Positions 1 to 7,207 of a DNA stretch of 9,383 nt are shown one piece after another. Each line of letters opens with the position of its first letter. Position 1 is the first letter of the stretch. The stretch comes from an uncultured Collinsella sp. (GTDB taxonomy: Bacteria > Actinomycetota > Coriobacteriia > Coriobacteriales > Coriobacteriaceae). The stretch is taken from the NCBI GenBank assembly GCA_900546825.1, contig UREE01000072.1:1-9383 (forward strand), in the 5' to 3' direction. The position numbers were made by a program, and so were the translations under genes. A model generated the notes under the pieces. It ran no database searches. It was not told the DNA's origin and was given only the letters and a program-made list of their open reading frames with translations.

Positions 1-94
1 GCACTTAATGTGCTCTCCGTGCGAGCAGGACTGTCCGAGCAGGCGACCTTATGCCCCGCACCTCGGGACGACGGGATAGATTAAAGGAGCAGCC
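1..94 (+). other. upstream leader of the serine dehydratase gene
   Basis: No gene is visible in these 94 bases. The octamer CGAGCAGG occurs twice (22-29 and 36-43), and GCAC/GTGC form a small dyad at 1-13. Neither is enough to name a riboswitch or an operator. A clear -35/-10 pair is missing, so the promoter probably lies before the window. The only firm signal is the ribosome binding site AAGGAG at 84-89, five bases before the ATG at 95. Confidence 0.4.
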
Positions 95-1702
95 ATGGCA
101 GGCAAGCCGCAAACACTAGCTACGACCTCGGCATTCGAGATCTTGGGCCCCGTCATGGTCGGCCCCAGTTCATCGCACACCGCCGGCGCCCTGCGCTGCG
201 CCCAAGTTGCCGCCAGCCTACTGGAAGGCCGCATCACCAAAGTCGCCTTTGGTCTGTGGAACTCCTTCGCCCACACCTACCGCGGCCACGGCACCGACCG
301 TGCGCTCGTCGCGGGCATTCTGGGCCTCGACACCGATGACGAAAACATCAAGCAGGCCTTTGACCTCGCACGCGAGCAGGGCCTCGAATATCACTTTGAC
401 ATCAAGGGCGACGACGCCTCCATCCACCCCAACACCGTCGACATCGACATGGTCGACGCCACGGGCGCCACGGCACAGGTCCGCGGCGAAAGCCTCGGCG
501 GCGGCAAGATGCGCATCAGCCGTATCAACGGCGTCGGCGTCGACATCTCAGGCATGTATTCCACGCTCTTCGTGGCGCATCAGGATGTTCCCGGCGTGCT
601 CGCAGCGCTCACCAACCTGCTCGCCTACGCCCATGTGAACATCGCCTTCTGCCGCACCTACCGCACCGAAGTGGGCGGCCAGGCCTACTCCGTCTTTGAG
701 ACCGACGGCGCGCCCGACGACACCGTTATCCCCATGCTACGCAAGCTCGACAATGTCGATTACGCGACCTTTATCGAGCTCCCCGGTTCTGCCTCCTCGC
801 TCTCCCCCGGCGTCTCGGCCAAGGAAATCTTCGACGACGGCGAGCAGCTGCTCGGTGCGTGCGAGGAAATGGGGCTCAGCATCGGCGCCGTCATGGCTGT
901 ACGCGAGGCGCGTCTGACCGGCGAGGCCCACGCCGTCGCCGCCATGCGCCGCGTACTCGAGGTTATGCGCGAAGAGACCACAGCCCCCATCGTCAATCCG
1001 CAGCGCTCGCTTGGCGGCCTCATCGGCGGCGAGGCAAAACTTGTCGATGCCACCGGCAGCAACGACCTGAGCTCCAACTTAATGGGCGCCGTCCAGACCG
1101 ACGCCGTGGCTCGCGCCATGGCCGTGCTAGAGCGCTCAGCCACGATGGGTGTGATCGTCGCTGCCCCCACGGCAGGCTCCGCGGGTGTCGTGCCCGGCTG
1201 CGTGCTGGCGCTCGCCGATCACCTTCAGCTCGACGACGAGCAGGTCATGGACGCGCTCTACTGCGCAGCCGCCATCGGCCTCAACCTCACCACGAGCGCC
1301 TGCGTTGCCGGCGCCGAGGGTGGCTGCCAGGCCGAGGTGGGGAGCGCCGCCGCCATGGCAGCCGCCGCGCTGGTGCAGATGCTCGGCGGCACGCCCGGGC
1401 AGGCGCTCGACGCCAGTTCCATCGCGCTGAGTAACTTGCTGGGCCTCGTTTGTGACCCCGTCGGTGGCCTCGTGGAGGTGCCCTGCCAAAACCGCAACGC
1501 CATCGGCGTGGCAGCCGCCTTTAGCTCGGCGCAGCTTGCACTTGCCGGTATCAAGAGCCTGGTGCCGTTTGACCAGATGGCGCACGTCATGCTCTCCGTG
1601 GGCCACGCGTTGCCGGCCACGCTGCGCGAGACGGCAAAGGGTGGCATCGCGCAGGCTCCGGCCGCACTTTCGGCCTGTGCAAAATGCGGTGTGTGCGGAT
1701 AG
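95..1702 (+). CDS. sdaA: L-serine ammonia-lyase (L-serine dehydratase), single chain, iron-sulfur dependent
   Basis: This cytoplasmic enzyme deaminates L-serine to pyruvate and ammonia with a catalytic [4Fe-4S] cluster. The 535-residue protein carries three parts in one chain. The N-terminal beta domain holds the family motif GPSSSHT at 23-29. An ACT-like regulatory domain starts near residue 153 (GMYSTLFVAHQDVPG) and runs to about 222. The alpha domain follows, with a glycine/serine-rich core (LVDATGSNDLSSN, APTAGSAG). Cys411, Cys453 and Cys464 have the 42- and 11-residue spacing of the three cluster ligands in the family. The C-terminus holds three more cysteines (528, 531, 534), one of which could be the fourth, tail-in-mouth ligand known from the Legionella enzyme. 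The start is fixed by AAGGAG five bases upstream. In Bacillus the ACT-beta and alpha parts are separate proteins; here they are fused. The gene stands alone and ends in a terminator. The family call is very safe; the ACT assignment is by sequence pattern. Confidence 0.95.
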   Translation: MAGKPQTLATTSAFEILGPVMVGPSSSHTAGALRCAQVAASLLEGRITKVAFGLWNSFAHTYRGHGTDRALVAGILGLDTDDENIKQAFDLAREQGLEYHFDIKGDDASIHPNTVDIDMVDATGATAQVRGESLGGGKMRISRINGVGVDISGMYSTLFVAHQDVPGVLAALTNLLAYAHVNIAFCRTYRTEVGGQAYSVFETDGAPDDTVIPMLRKLDNVDYATFIELPGSASSLSPGVSAKEIFDDGEQLLGACEEMGLSIGAVMAVREARLTGEAHAVAAMRRVLEVMREETTAPIVNPQRSLGGLIGGEAKLVDATGSNDLSSNLMGAVQTDAVARAMAVLERSATMGVIVAAPTAGSAGVVPGCVLALADHLQLDDEQVMDALYCAAAIGLNLTTSACVAGAEGGCQAEVGSAAAMAAAALVQMLGGTPGQALDASSIALSNLLGLVCDPVGGLVEVPCQNRNAIGVAAAFSSAQLALAGIKSLVPFDQMAHVMLSVGHALPATLRETAKGGIAQAPAALSACAKCGVCG

Positions 1703-1720
1703 CGACAAAGAAAGACTCGA

Positions 1721-1747
1721 AGGTGGGACAAATGTCCCACCTCTTTT
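1721..1747 (+). terminator. intrinsic terminator after the serine dehydratase gene
   Basis: Perfect 10-base arms AGGTGGGACA and TGTCCCACCT are separated by AA, followed by CTTTT. In RNA the stem would be 8-9 pairs with a small loop. It lies 18 bases after the TAG stop. The short T-run is on the plus strand only, so it mainly serves the upstream gene. The highly symmetric core may belong to a dispersed palindrome family. Confidence 0.8.
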
Positions 1748-1788
1748 GAATGCCACCGTTTCCATACCACAAACAACTAGGTAATCGC

Positions 1789-1794
1789 CATAAT
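1789..1794 (+). promoter_or_regulatory. possible -10 element for the L,D-transpeptidase gene
   Basis: CATAAT matches the -10 consensus at five of six positions and lies 58 bases before the chosen start, after the terminator of the previous gene. No good -35 is present at 16-18 bases upstream. A promoter is required somewhere in 1748-1840, but this exact position is weakly supported. Confidence 0.25.
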
Positions 1795-1851
1795 GCAAGC
1801 CCAGTAAAAACACGATGAGCCGCAAGGCGAAATTCGAAGGATATGCATACG

Positions 1852-3567
1852 ATGTCGCAAAACGATCGAACTCAACTGATTCCCGATCCGCAGCAGCCGA
1901 GCAGGCACACCGGCGGCGTTCAATCGCCGCGTCCTATCGCGCCGAGCCGCGGTCAGCAGCGAGGTGCGGCAAACGTTTCCCAACGTCCGAACAAGCAGCA
2001 TCAGCAGCGCCAGACAAATGGCAATGCGCCCAAGCAGCCCCCCACGCACGCTCGAGGCGATCGCGGCCCCGCACGCAAACCCGCCGAGAACAATAAGTCG
2101 GGCAAAAAGACGACGCTCTTTGTCGTTCTGGGTCTTATCGTCATTGTCTATATCGTAGGCGTCGTAGCGTTTTCGCAGGTAGCCTACCCCAACACCACTA
2201 TCGCCGGCGTCGATGTCTCGTTCTCCAACGCTTCGTCTGCCGCCACCAAGGTCAACTCGGCTTGGAAGCACTATAAGCTCACCGTGACAGGCGATGACTT
2301 TAGCTGGACCTATCAGCCCGAGTCCGATGAGCCCATTGTCGACGGCGAAGCTGCCGCAAAAGAGATTATCAGCCGCAACGAAGCCATTGTATGGCCGGTT
2401 CGCCTTGTAGAATCCTTAAGCGGCAAGACCAAAACAACCGCTAGCTCCAACGAAGTCGATCTTGATCAAGACGTCGACCTGTCCATGCTCTCCGACACCT
2501 TTGACCAAAAGCAGTTTGAGAAGGATCTGGGCGCCGCCATCGACGAGTTTAACGAGGGGCGTTCGGGCGCGTTCGAGGCCAATAGCTCCTATGACGAGCA
2601 GGCCGGCAAGTTTACCGTCGAGAAGGCGCGCTCCAACGAAAAACTCAACCGCGAGCATGTCATTAAGTATGCCGAGCTCGAGCTTGCCTCGCTGGCCGAG
2701 ACCGTAGATCTTTCCAAGCTCGGCAACGATGCCTATGAGCCGCTCAATGGAACGCTGACCGATGATCAGATTCAGTCTGCATGCGATGCCGCCAACAACT
2801 TCTTGGGCGTCAACGTGACCCTCAAGCTCAACGGCGAGGATGCCGGCAAGGTTGATGGCAGCTCCGTGTTGCAGTGGATCAGCTTTGCCGATCCGGCCAA
2901 CCCCACGCTCGATACGTCGCAGATCAGCAGCTGGGCAGCCGAGCTCGCCAACGGCTTTAATACCGTGGGCTCCACTCGCTGGTGGACGCGCGCCGATGGC
3001 AAGCAGTGCGCCGTCGAAGGCGGCGACTTTGGTTGGTCCATCGACAGCAGCTCGCTCGCCAAGCAGGTCGAGGACGCCATCAACAACAAGCAGACCGGCG
3101 AAATCGAGATCAAGTACTCCCAGAAGGCCGACACATTTACCGCCAAGGGCGAGCCCGACTGGAAGGCCTATATCGACGTCGACCTGTCCGAGCAGCATGC
3201 GCGCTACTACGACGAGAGCGGCAACATCGTGTGGGAGGCCAACTTTATTTCTGGCAAACCGGGCGAAGACGCCACCCCCGAGGGCGTATGGCAGATCAAC
3301 AGCAACGATGGCGCCAGCAAACTCATCGGTGCCAAGGACCCCGAGACCGGCAAGCCCAAATACGAGAGCCCGGTAAGCTACTGGATGCCGTTCGAGGGCA
3401 ATATGGTCGGATTCCACGACGCCACCTGGCAAAACGACAAGAGCTTCGATAATGCCGAGTCGTACAAGTGGTGCGGCAGCCACGGTTGCATCAACCTGCG
3501 CCTGGCAGACGCCAAGGCACTTCACGACTGCATCAAAGTCGGCCTGTGCGTAGTTGTCCACTCGTAG
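1852..3567 (+). CDS. membrane-anchored L,D-transpeptidase with peptidoglycan-binding domains (YkuD family)
   Basis: This enzyme is predicted to cross-link or modify cell-wall peptides outside the membrane. It would act on tetrapeptide stems through a cysteine acyl-enzyme, a route not blocked by most beta-lactams. From the chosen ATG (571 residues), residues 1-86 are a Gln/Pro/Asn/Arg-rich, probably disordered cytoplasmic tail. Residues 87-107 form one membrane helix (TTLFVVLGLIVIVYIVGVVAF minus its last base-rich flank). About 115-430 hold repeated PG_binding_4-like modules, the second with the typical GGDFGWSID stretch. Residues 436-571 are the YkuD catalytic domain, with an upstream histidine in GFHDATW and the signature SHGCIN (His544, Cys546). 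I prefer ATG 1852 over ATG 1843 because GAAGGA (1836-1841) is ten bases from 1852 but only one base from 1843. The architecture resembles Enterococcus faecium Ldt-fm. It is flanked by a terminator and by the next operon's own promoter, so it is probably monocistronic. Function is firm; the physiological role (cross-linking versus protein anchoring) is not. Confidence 0.9.
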   Translation: MSQNDRTQLIPDPQQPSRHTGGVQSPRPIAPSRGQQRGAANVSQRPNKQHQQRQTNGNAPKQPPTHARGDRGPARKPAENNKSGKKTTLFVVLGLIVIVYIVGVVAFSQVAYPNTTIAGVDVSFSNASSAATKVNSAWKHYKLTVTGDDFSWTYQPESDEPIVDGEAAAKEIISRNEAIVWPVRLVESLSGKTKTTASSNEVDLDQDVDLSMLSDTFDQKQFEKDLGAAIDEFNEGRSGAFEANSSYDEQAGKFTVEKARSNEKLNREHVIKYAELELASLAETVDLSKLGNDAYEPLNGTLTDDQIQSACDAANNFLGVNVTLKLNGEDAGKVDGSSVLQWISFADPANPTLDTSQISSWAAELANGFNTVGSTRWWTRADGKQCAVEGGDFGWSIDSSSLAKQVEDAINNKQTGEIEIKYSQKADTFTAKGEPDWKAYIDVDLSEQHARYYDESGNIVWEANFISGKPGEDATPEGVWQINSNDGASKLIGAKDPETGKPKYESPVSYWMPFEGNMVGFHDATWQNDKSFDNAESYKWCGSHGCINLRLADAKALHDCIKVGLCVVVHS

Positions 3568-3637
3568 TGCAACGCGCGCATTCCTACAACGTGGAACCGC
3601 TGCGACCAATCTAACAGTTCCGAAAGAAACCGTCCTA

Positions 3638-3663
3638 TGCGCCCGCCCCAACCGGTGGGCGCA
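3638..3663 (+). promoter_or_regulatory. dyad (candidate operator) abutting the -10 box of the export operon
   Basis: TGCGCCC (3638-3644) pairs with GGGCGCA (3657-3663). The stem continues inward with a G-T pair and two G-C pairs, leaving the six-base loop CCAACC (3648-3653). It ends directly at the TATAAT box and occupies the place where a -35 would lie. No T-run follows, so a terminator for the upstream gene is less likely than a protein-binding site, although a transcript hairpin cannot be excluded. Confidence 0.5.
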
Positions 3664-3669
3664 TATAAT
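3664..3669 (+). promoter_or_regulatory. -10 box of the MacAB-like operon
   Basis: A perfect TATAAT lies 30 bases before the ATG at 3700, in a locally AT-rich stretch. No -35 consensus exists 16-18 bases upstream; that space is filled by the GC-rich dyad. This suggests a promoter that needs an activator or is controlled at the dyad. Confidence 0.6.
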
Positions 3670-3699
3670 TATCGAGGTTCTTTCTATAAAGGAGACGCT

Positions 3700-5136
3700 A
3701 TGCCGAATGTCCCCACGATCACCCCGGGCCCAGATGATACCGAGCGCACGCCCAAAGGTGCCACCGAAACGATTCCTCTGATTACAAACGTACATGCCGA
3801 CAAGCAGAGCGAACGCACGAACGATACGGCCGAGATTTCCGATGAAGAGGCATATGCCAAGCTCAAGGCAAAACGTGCCGAACGTCGACGCAAAAAGCTG
3901 ATTCGACGCGGTATTGCCGCCGGCGTCGTAGGTGCCATCGCGCTCATTGCCATTGTCGCAACCCTGGTTATCAATGCGCAGCCACAGGGCGCTAGCGAGC
4001 CTGTGACCGACATGGTGACCGAGGGCACGTTTACCACAACGGTCGAGGCGAAAGGCCAGCTCACACCCATTTCGTCCTCAGTGGTCTCCCCTTCTGTCGA
4101 CGGCACGGTCGATTCGATCAACGTGCAGGCAGGCCAATCCGTCAACGAGGGCGACGTGCTTATGACCATTAAAAACGACGAGCTCGATCGCAACGTTGCC
4201 GAGGCGCAGCGTGCAGTTGCAGCCGCCCAGGAAGACCTCGCCAACGCGCAGAAAGCCCTCGCTTCCGCGCAGGCCACCCCAACGACGGACGTCGATGCAG
4301 CTTCCGCCGCAGCGGCAGGCGCCTCCGCTGGGTCCGCCGACACGAACACCGTATCGGCCGCACAGCGCAGCCTCGCATCAGCCCAGGCAAACCTCGATCA
4401 GGCGAACGCCAAGGCCGCCGGGCGCACGGTTACGGCGCCGAGCTCGGGCAGCATCGTGGAGCTTAACGCCAAGGTGGGCGCCACGGTAACAGGCGGCATG
4501 ATCATGGGCGAAAGCGATACGAGCGGCGGCAAGCAGTGCATGCAGATCGCCGACCTCTCCAAGATGAAGGTAACGGTTCAGGTGGGCGAAAAGGACATCA
4601 CCAAGATCGCCGTGGGCCAGAGCGCCAACGTGACCTATCCCGCGTTTCCCGATATTGTGAGCCAGGGGACGGTCACGGCCATCGCCTCGGTGGCAAACTC
4701 CGACTCCAACTCCGGCGGCGGCAGCGTAACCTTTAACGTCGACATCCTCATCGAGGCTCCCGACGCGCGCCTGAAGCCGGGCATGACAGCCGAGGTCTCG
4801 GTGGTGACCGAGCAGCTCGACGACGTGGTGATGGTGCCGACGATGGCGCTCATGACCGAAGATGGCGAACACTATTACGTCAACGTGGCAACCGATGACG
4901 AGGGCAAGCAAACCCGTCGCGTGAAGGTGACCATCGTGACACAAAACGACAACGAAGCCGTAGTCGGCAAGACACAGATCAAGCGCGACGACCAGGGCAA
5001 CGAAATCAATCCTGGCGTGCCCACAACCAAACTGCGCGACGGTGACACCCTCGTCATGGACACCGGAGCGGGCGCAACGGCTGACGGCGGCCACAGCGCG
5101 GATTCGGGCAACATGTCTGCCGACGAGGGTATGTAA
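3700..5136 (+). CDS. membrane fusion / periplasmic adaptor-type subunit of a MacAB-like ABC exporter
   Basis: This is a HlyD/MacA-family protein that would link the ABC permease to substrate handling outside the membrane. In the 478 residues, 1-70 form a hydrophilic cytoplasmic tail ending in a basic cluster (KAKRAERRRKKLIRR). Residues 71-92 are one membrane helix. About 123-156 is the first half of the lipoyl-like domain (VVSPSVDGTVDSINVQAGQ, GDVL). Residues 157-240 are an Ala/Gln-rich coiled-coil hairpin broken by a Ser/Ala/Gly/Thr linker near 193-217. Residues 241-265 complete the lipoyl half (TVTAPSSGSIVELNAKVG). A beta-barrel follows (about 287-370, with RLKPGMTAEV), then a membrane-proximal domain. 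The C-terminal 25 residues are Gly/Asp/Ser-rich. The start is ATG 3700, five bases after AAAGGAG (3688-3694); the upstream in-frame ATG 3637 lacks a ribosome site and lies before the -10 box. The stop TAA overlaps the next start by one base. The substrate is unknown. Confidence 0.9.
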   Translation: MPNVPTITPGPDDTERTPKGATETIPLITNVHADKQSERTNDTAEISDEEAYAKLKAKRAERRRKKLIRRGIAAGVVGAIALIAIVATLVINAQPQGASEPVTDMVTEGTFTTTVEAKGQLTPISSSVVSPSVDGTVDSINVQAGQSVNEGDVLMTIKNDELDRNVAEAQRAVAAAQEDLANAQKALASAQATPTTDVDAASAAAAGASAGSADTNTVSAAQRSLASAQANLDQANAKAAGRTVTAPSSGSIVELNAKVGATVTGGMIMGESDTSGGKQCMQIADLSKMKVTVQVGEKDITKIAVGQSANVTYPAFPDIVSQGTVTAIASVANSDSNSGGGSVTFNVDILIEAPDARLKPGMTAEVSVVTEQLDDVVMVPTMALMTEDGEHYYVNVATDDEGKQTRRVKVTIVTQNDNEAVVGKTQIKRDDQGNEINPGVPTTKLRDGDTLVMDTGAGATADGGHSADSGNMSADEGM

Positions 5137-5909
5137 TGCGTCCCGTCATCGACATTCGCAACGTGCACCGTATCTTTGAGAGCGAGGCCGGCTGCGCCCA
5201 TATCCTGCACAACGTGAGCCTGGCGGTAGATCCCGGCGAGTTCGTCGCTATCACCGGCCCCTCGGGCTCGGGCAAGTCGACGCTCATGAACATCCTAGGC
5301 TGCCTGGATAAACCGACGGCAGGCGACTACTACCTGCAAGGGCTCAACGTGGCCGAGCTCGATGATGACGAGCTCACCGAAGTTCGCGCCCTGAGCATTG
5401 GCTTTGTCTTTCAGAGCTTCAACCTGCTGCCGCGCCTGTCGGTTATCGAAAACGTCATGCTGCCGCTGGCCTACACCAATGTGCCCCGTAGCCAGCGCGA
5501 GATGCGCGCCGTGCACGCACTGCAGGCCGTCACGCTACCGGTCGACCACTGGGACCACCGCATATCCGAGCTCTCGGGCGGCCAGATGCAGCGTGTCGCC
5601 ATCGCGCGCGCCCTCGTCAATGACCCGCCCATCATCCTGGCCGATGAGCCAACGGGAAACCTGGACTCCGCAACCGGAGCGCTTGTGATGGAGACCTTCC
5701 ATAAGCTCCAGGAGCGTGGCAAAACCATCGTGCTTATCACACACGACCCCGGCATTGCCGCCGAGGCCGACCGTGCCGTGACCATACGCGACGGTCGCAT
5801 TCACGACGGCGCGTATATTCCACATGCACCGCGGACCCTGCGCAGCGCCGTAGATAGCCTGCCCATGATTTCCGCCTCCGCCAACCCGCCGAAAGGAGTG
5901 ATGGCATGA
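5136..5909 (+). CDS. ABC transporter ATP-binding protein, MacB/LolD type
   Basis: This cytoplasmic ATPase powers the permease encoded next. All motifs are intact over 257 residues: Walker A GPSGSGKST (41-49), Q-loop Gln93 (FVFQSFNLLP), signature LSGGQ (146-150), Walker B IILADE (166-171), D-loop GNLD (174-177) and switch His203 (LITHD). The sequence SGKSTLMNILGCLDKPTAG is typical of the MacB/LolD/FtsE-like group that works with FtsX-fold permeases. About 30 residues after the core have no recognised fold. Start and stop are both coupled: TAATG at the 5' end, and ATGA shared with the permease at the 3' end. GAGGG lies just before the start, inside the adaptor gene. This strongly implies co-translation of a stoichiometric complex. 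Confidence 0.95.
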   Translation: MRPVIDIRNVHRIFESEAGCAHILHNVSLAVDPGEFVAITGPSGSGKSTLMNILGCLDKPTAGDYYLQGLNVAELDDDELTEVRALSIGFVFQSFNLLPRLSVIENVMLPLAYTNVPRSQREMRAVHALQAVTLPVDHWDHRISELSGGQMQRVAIARALVNDPPIILADEPTGNLDSATGALVMETFHKLQERGKTIVLITHDPGIAAEADRAVTIRDGRIHDGAYIPHAPRTLRSAVDSLPMISASANPPKGVMA

Positions 5910-7120
5910 GCGCCCGCGATCTCATCCAGGAAGCCCTTCATTCGCTCGAGGCCAACAAGGGGCGCAGCCTGCTCACCATCCTGGGAATCGTCATTGGCAT
6001 TGCCTCGGTCATCGCCATGACCTCGCTCATCGGCGGCATCCAAAACAGCCTGGTCAACAGCCTGGGCCTCAATGCGACACGCATGGTGCAAATCTATTCG
6101 TCGCAAGAACTCACCGAGTCGGACATCGAGAAGCTTCAAAAACTGTTGCCGCAGATTGAGCAGATCGGCATTGTCGACAGCGCGTATACCGAATACAAGA
6201 CCGGCGATAAAAGCTATACCGTCATGGCGCAGGGCGTCGACAGCGACATGCTCGACGCCGTGGGGGCCAGCAAGCTCGTTGCGGGGCGAACCTATTCCCA
6301 GGCCGAGTCCCAATCAGGCTCGCGCGTGGCGCTCATCAGCCGCGGCGGCGCCGATCAGCTTTACGGCAACGAACAGGACGCGGTGGGGAAAACCATCAAG
6401 GTGTCCAACGGCGAGGTGCAGATTGTAGGCGTGATTGATGGCGGCAGCGACTCCATGGGCTCGCTCATGCTGTATATGCCACGCGAAACCATCGCCGGGC
6501 TGTTTGGCGACGAGAATCCTTCATTCCCCAGCGTGACGGCACTTGCCGCCGATGGCACGGACATGGATGAGCTTTGTAAGGCCATCGAGTCCAAGGTGCG
6601 CGCGATGAAGGGCATCGAGGAGGAGGATGAGTACGACAGTGTATCGGCGACATCCATGAAAAGCGTCATCGATGCACTCAACTCCTTTATGGGCGCGTTC
6701 TCGCTCATCATGGGTGCTGTCGCCAGCATCTCGCTGCTTGTCGGCGGTATCGGCATTATGAATATGATGCTTACCAACGTAACGGAGCGCATTCGCGAGA
6801 TCGGCATCCGCCGCGCTCTGGGCGCCAGTCGTCGCGATATCACCGCGCAGTTTTTGGCCGAGTCTTCGGCGCTGTGCGTCACCGGTGGCCTACTGGGTGT
6901 CCTGATAGGCTATCTGCTGGCCTGGGGCCTCGCGATGTTTGCCTCCGGATCCGGGATTCTTGGCGAGCTCGGAGCCAGCGGGCAAATCACACCGAGTTTT
7001 TCAATCGCCACGGTGCTGCTGGCCTTCGCCGTCTCCGTCGGCATCGGAGTAATCTTTGGCTTCTACCCCGCTCGACGCGCGGCAAAGCTCGATCCGGTGG
7101 AGTGCCTACGCTACCAGTAA
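5906..7120 (+). CDS. ABC transporter permease, MacB/FtsX family
   Basis: This is the membrane subunit of the export system. Its 404 residues have the four-helix MacB layout. TM1 is at about 20-44 (LLTILGIVIGIASVIAM), followed by an extracytoplasmic MacB_PCD-like domain at about 45-259. Three further helices lie near 260-288, 319-345 and 366-388. The FtsX hallmark GGIGIMNMML with VTERIREIGIRRALGA spans 280-307, and the protein ends with the typical FYPARRAAKLDPVECLRYQ. The ATPase is a separate protein, unlike E. coli MacB, where the two are fused. A ribosome site AAAGGAG (5892-5898) sits seven bases before the ATG. No adjacent outer-membrane factor is present, as expected for a one-membrane envelope. 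In such bacteria related systems export peptides or sense and remove antimicrobial peptides; which applies here cannot be read from the sequence. Confidence 0.93.
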   Translation: MSARDLIQEALHSLEANKGRSLLTILGIVIGIASVIAMTSLIGGIQNSLVNSLGLNATRMVQIYSSQELTESDIEKLQKLLPQIEQIGIVDSAYTEYKTGDKSYTVMAQGVDSDMLDAVGASKLVAGRTYSQAESQSGSRVALISRGGADQLYGNEQDAVGKTIKVSNGEVQIVGVIDGGSDSMGSLMLYMPRETIAGLFGDENPSFPSVTALAADGTDMDELCKAIESKVRAMKGIEEEDEYDSVSATSMKSVIDALNSFMGAFSLIMGAVASISLLVGGIGIMNMMLTNVTERIREIGIRRALGASRRDITAQFLAESSALCVTGGLLGVLIGYLLAWGLAMFASGSGILGELGASGQITPSFSIATVLLAFAVSVGIGVIFGFYPARRAAKLDPVECLRYQ

Positions 7121-7128
7121 GCCACCAC

Positions 7129-7205
7129 CAACAAGTTACGGTGAATTAGGGACTGAATATGCTATCTAACAGCAAAAACAGACACTATTTCACCGCAACT
7201 TATTG
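7129..7205. repeat. 77-base near-palindrome (MITE-like or paired IS ends)
   Basis: The outer arms 7129-7155 and 7179-7205 match as an inverted repeat at 22 of 27 positions. After a short mismatched zone the symmetry continues (TGCT 7160-7163 with AGCA 7171-7174) around a seven-base centre, so the whole stretch is one long imperfect hairpin. It is AT-rich compared with both flanks, lies eight bases after the permease stop and ends next to the transposase remnant. No T-run follows on either strand, and no flanking target duplication is evident. It may be a small non-autonomous element or two opposed insertion-sequence ends. I cannot assign a family. Confidence 0.6.
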
Positions 7206-7207
7206 AA

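Noticed and set aside
1136..1825. Minus-strand open frame covering the serine dehydratase 3' end and the terminator
   Set aside because: It is a shadow of sdaA that reads through the terminator palindrome. It has no ribosome site and no recognisable domain.
3568..3637. Terminator between the L,D-transpeptidase and the export operon
   Set aside because: I see no stable hairpin with a T-run here. The only strong dyad is at 3638-3663 and is followed by TATAATTAT, not a T-run.
3637..3699. Upstream start of the adaptor at ATG 3637
   Set aside because: It lies before the -10 box and inside the dyad and has no ribosome site. ATG 3700 has AAAGGAG at good spacing.
2416..3795. 459-codon open frame on the minus strand
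   Set aside because: It lies antisense across the L,D-transpeptidase and the next promoter, matches no family, and is explained by the GC-rich codon pattern of the real gene.
4378..5094. 238-codon minus-strand open frame inside the adaptor gene
   Set aside because: Its His/Val/Gly-rich composition is typical of an antisense shadow, and the sense gene is well supported by domains.
7129..7205. Reading the 77-base foldback as an ordinary intrinsic terminator of the export operon
   Set aside because: No T-run follows the stem on either strand and the stem has many mismatches, so a mobile-element or other origin fits better.
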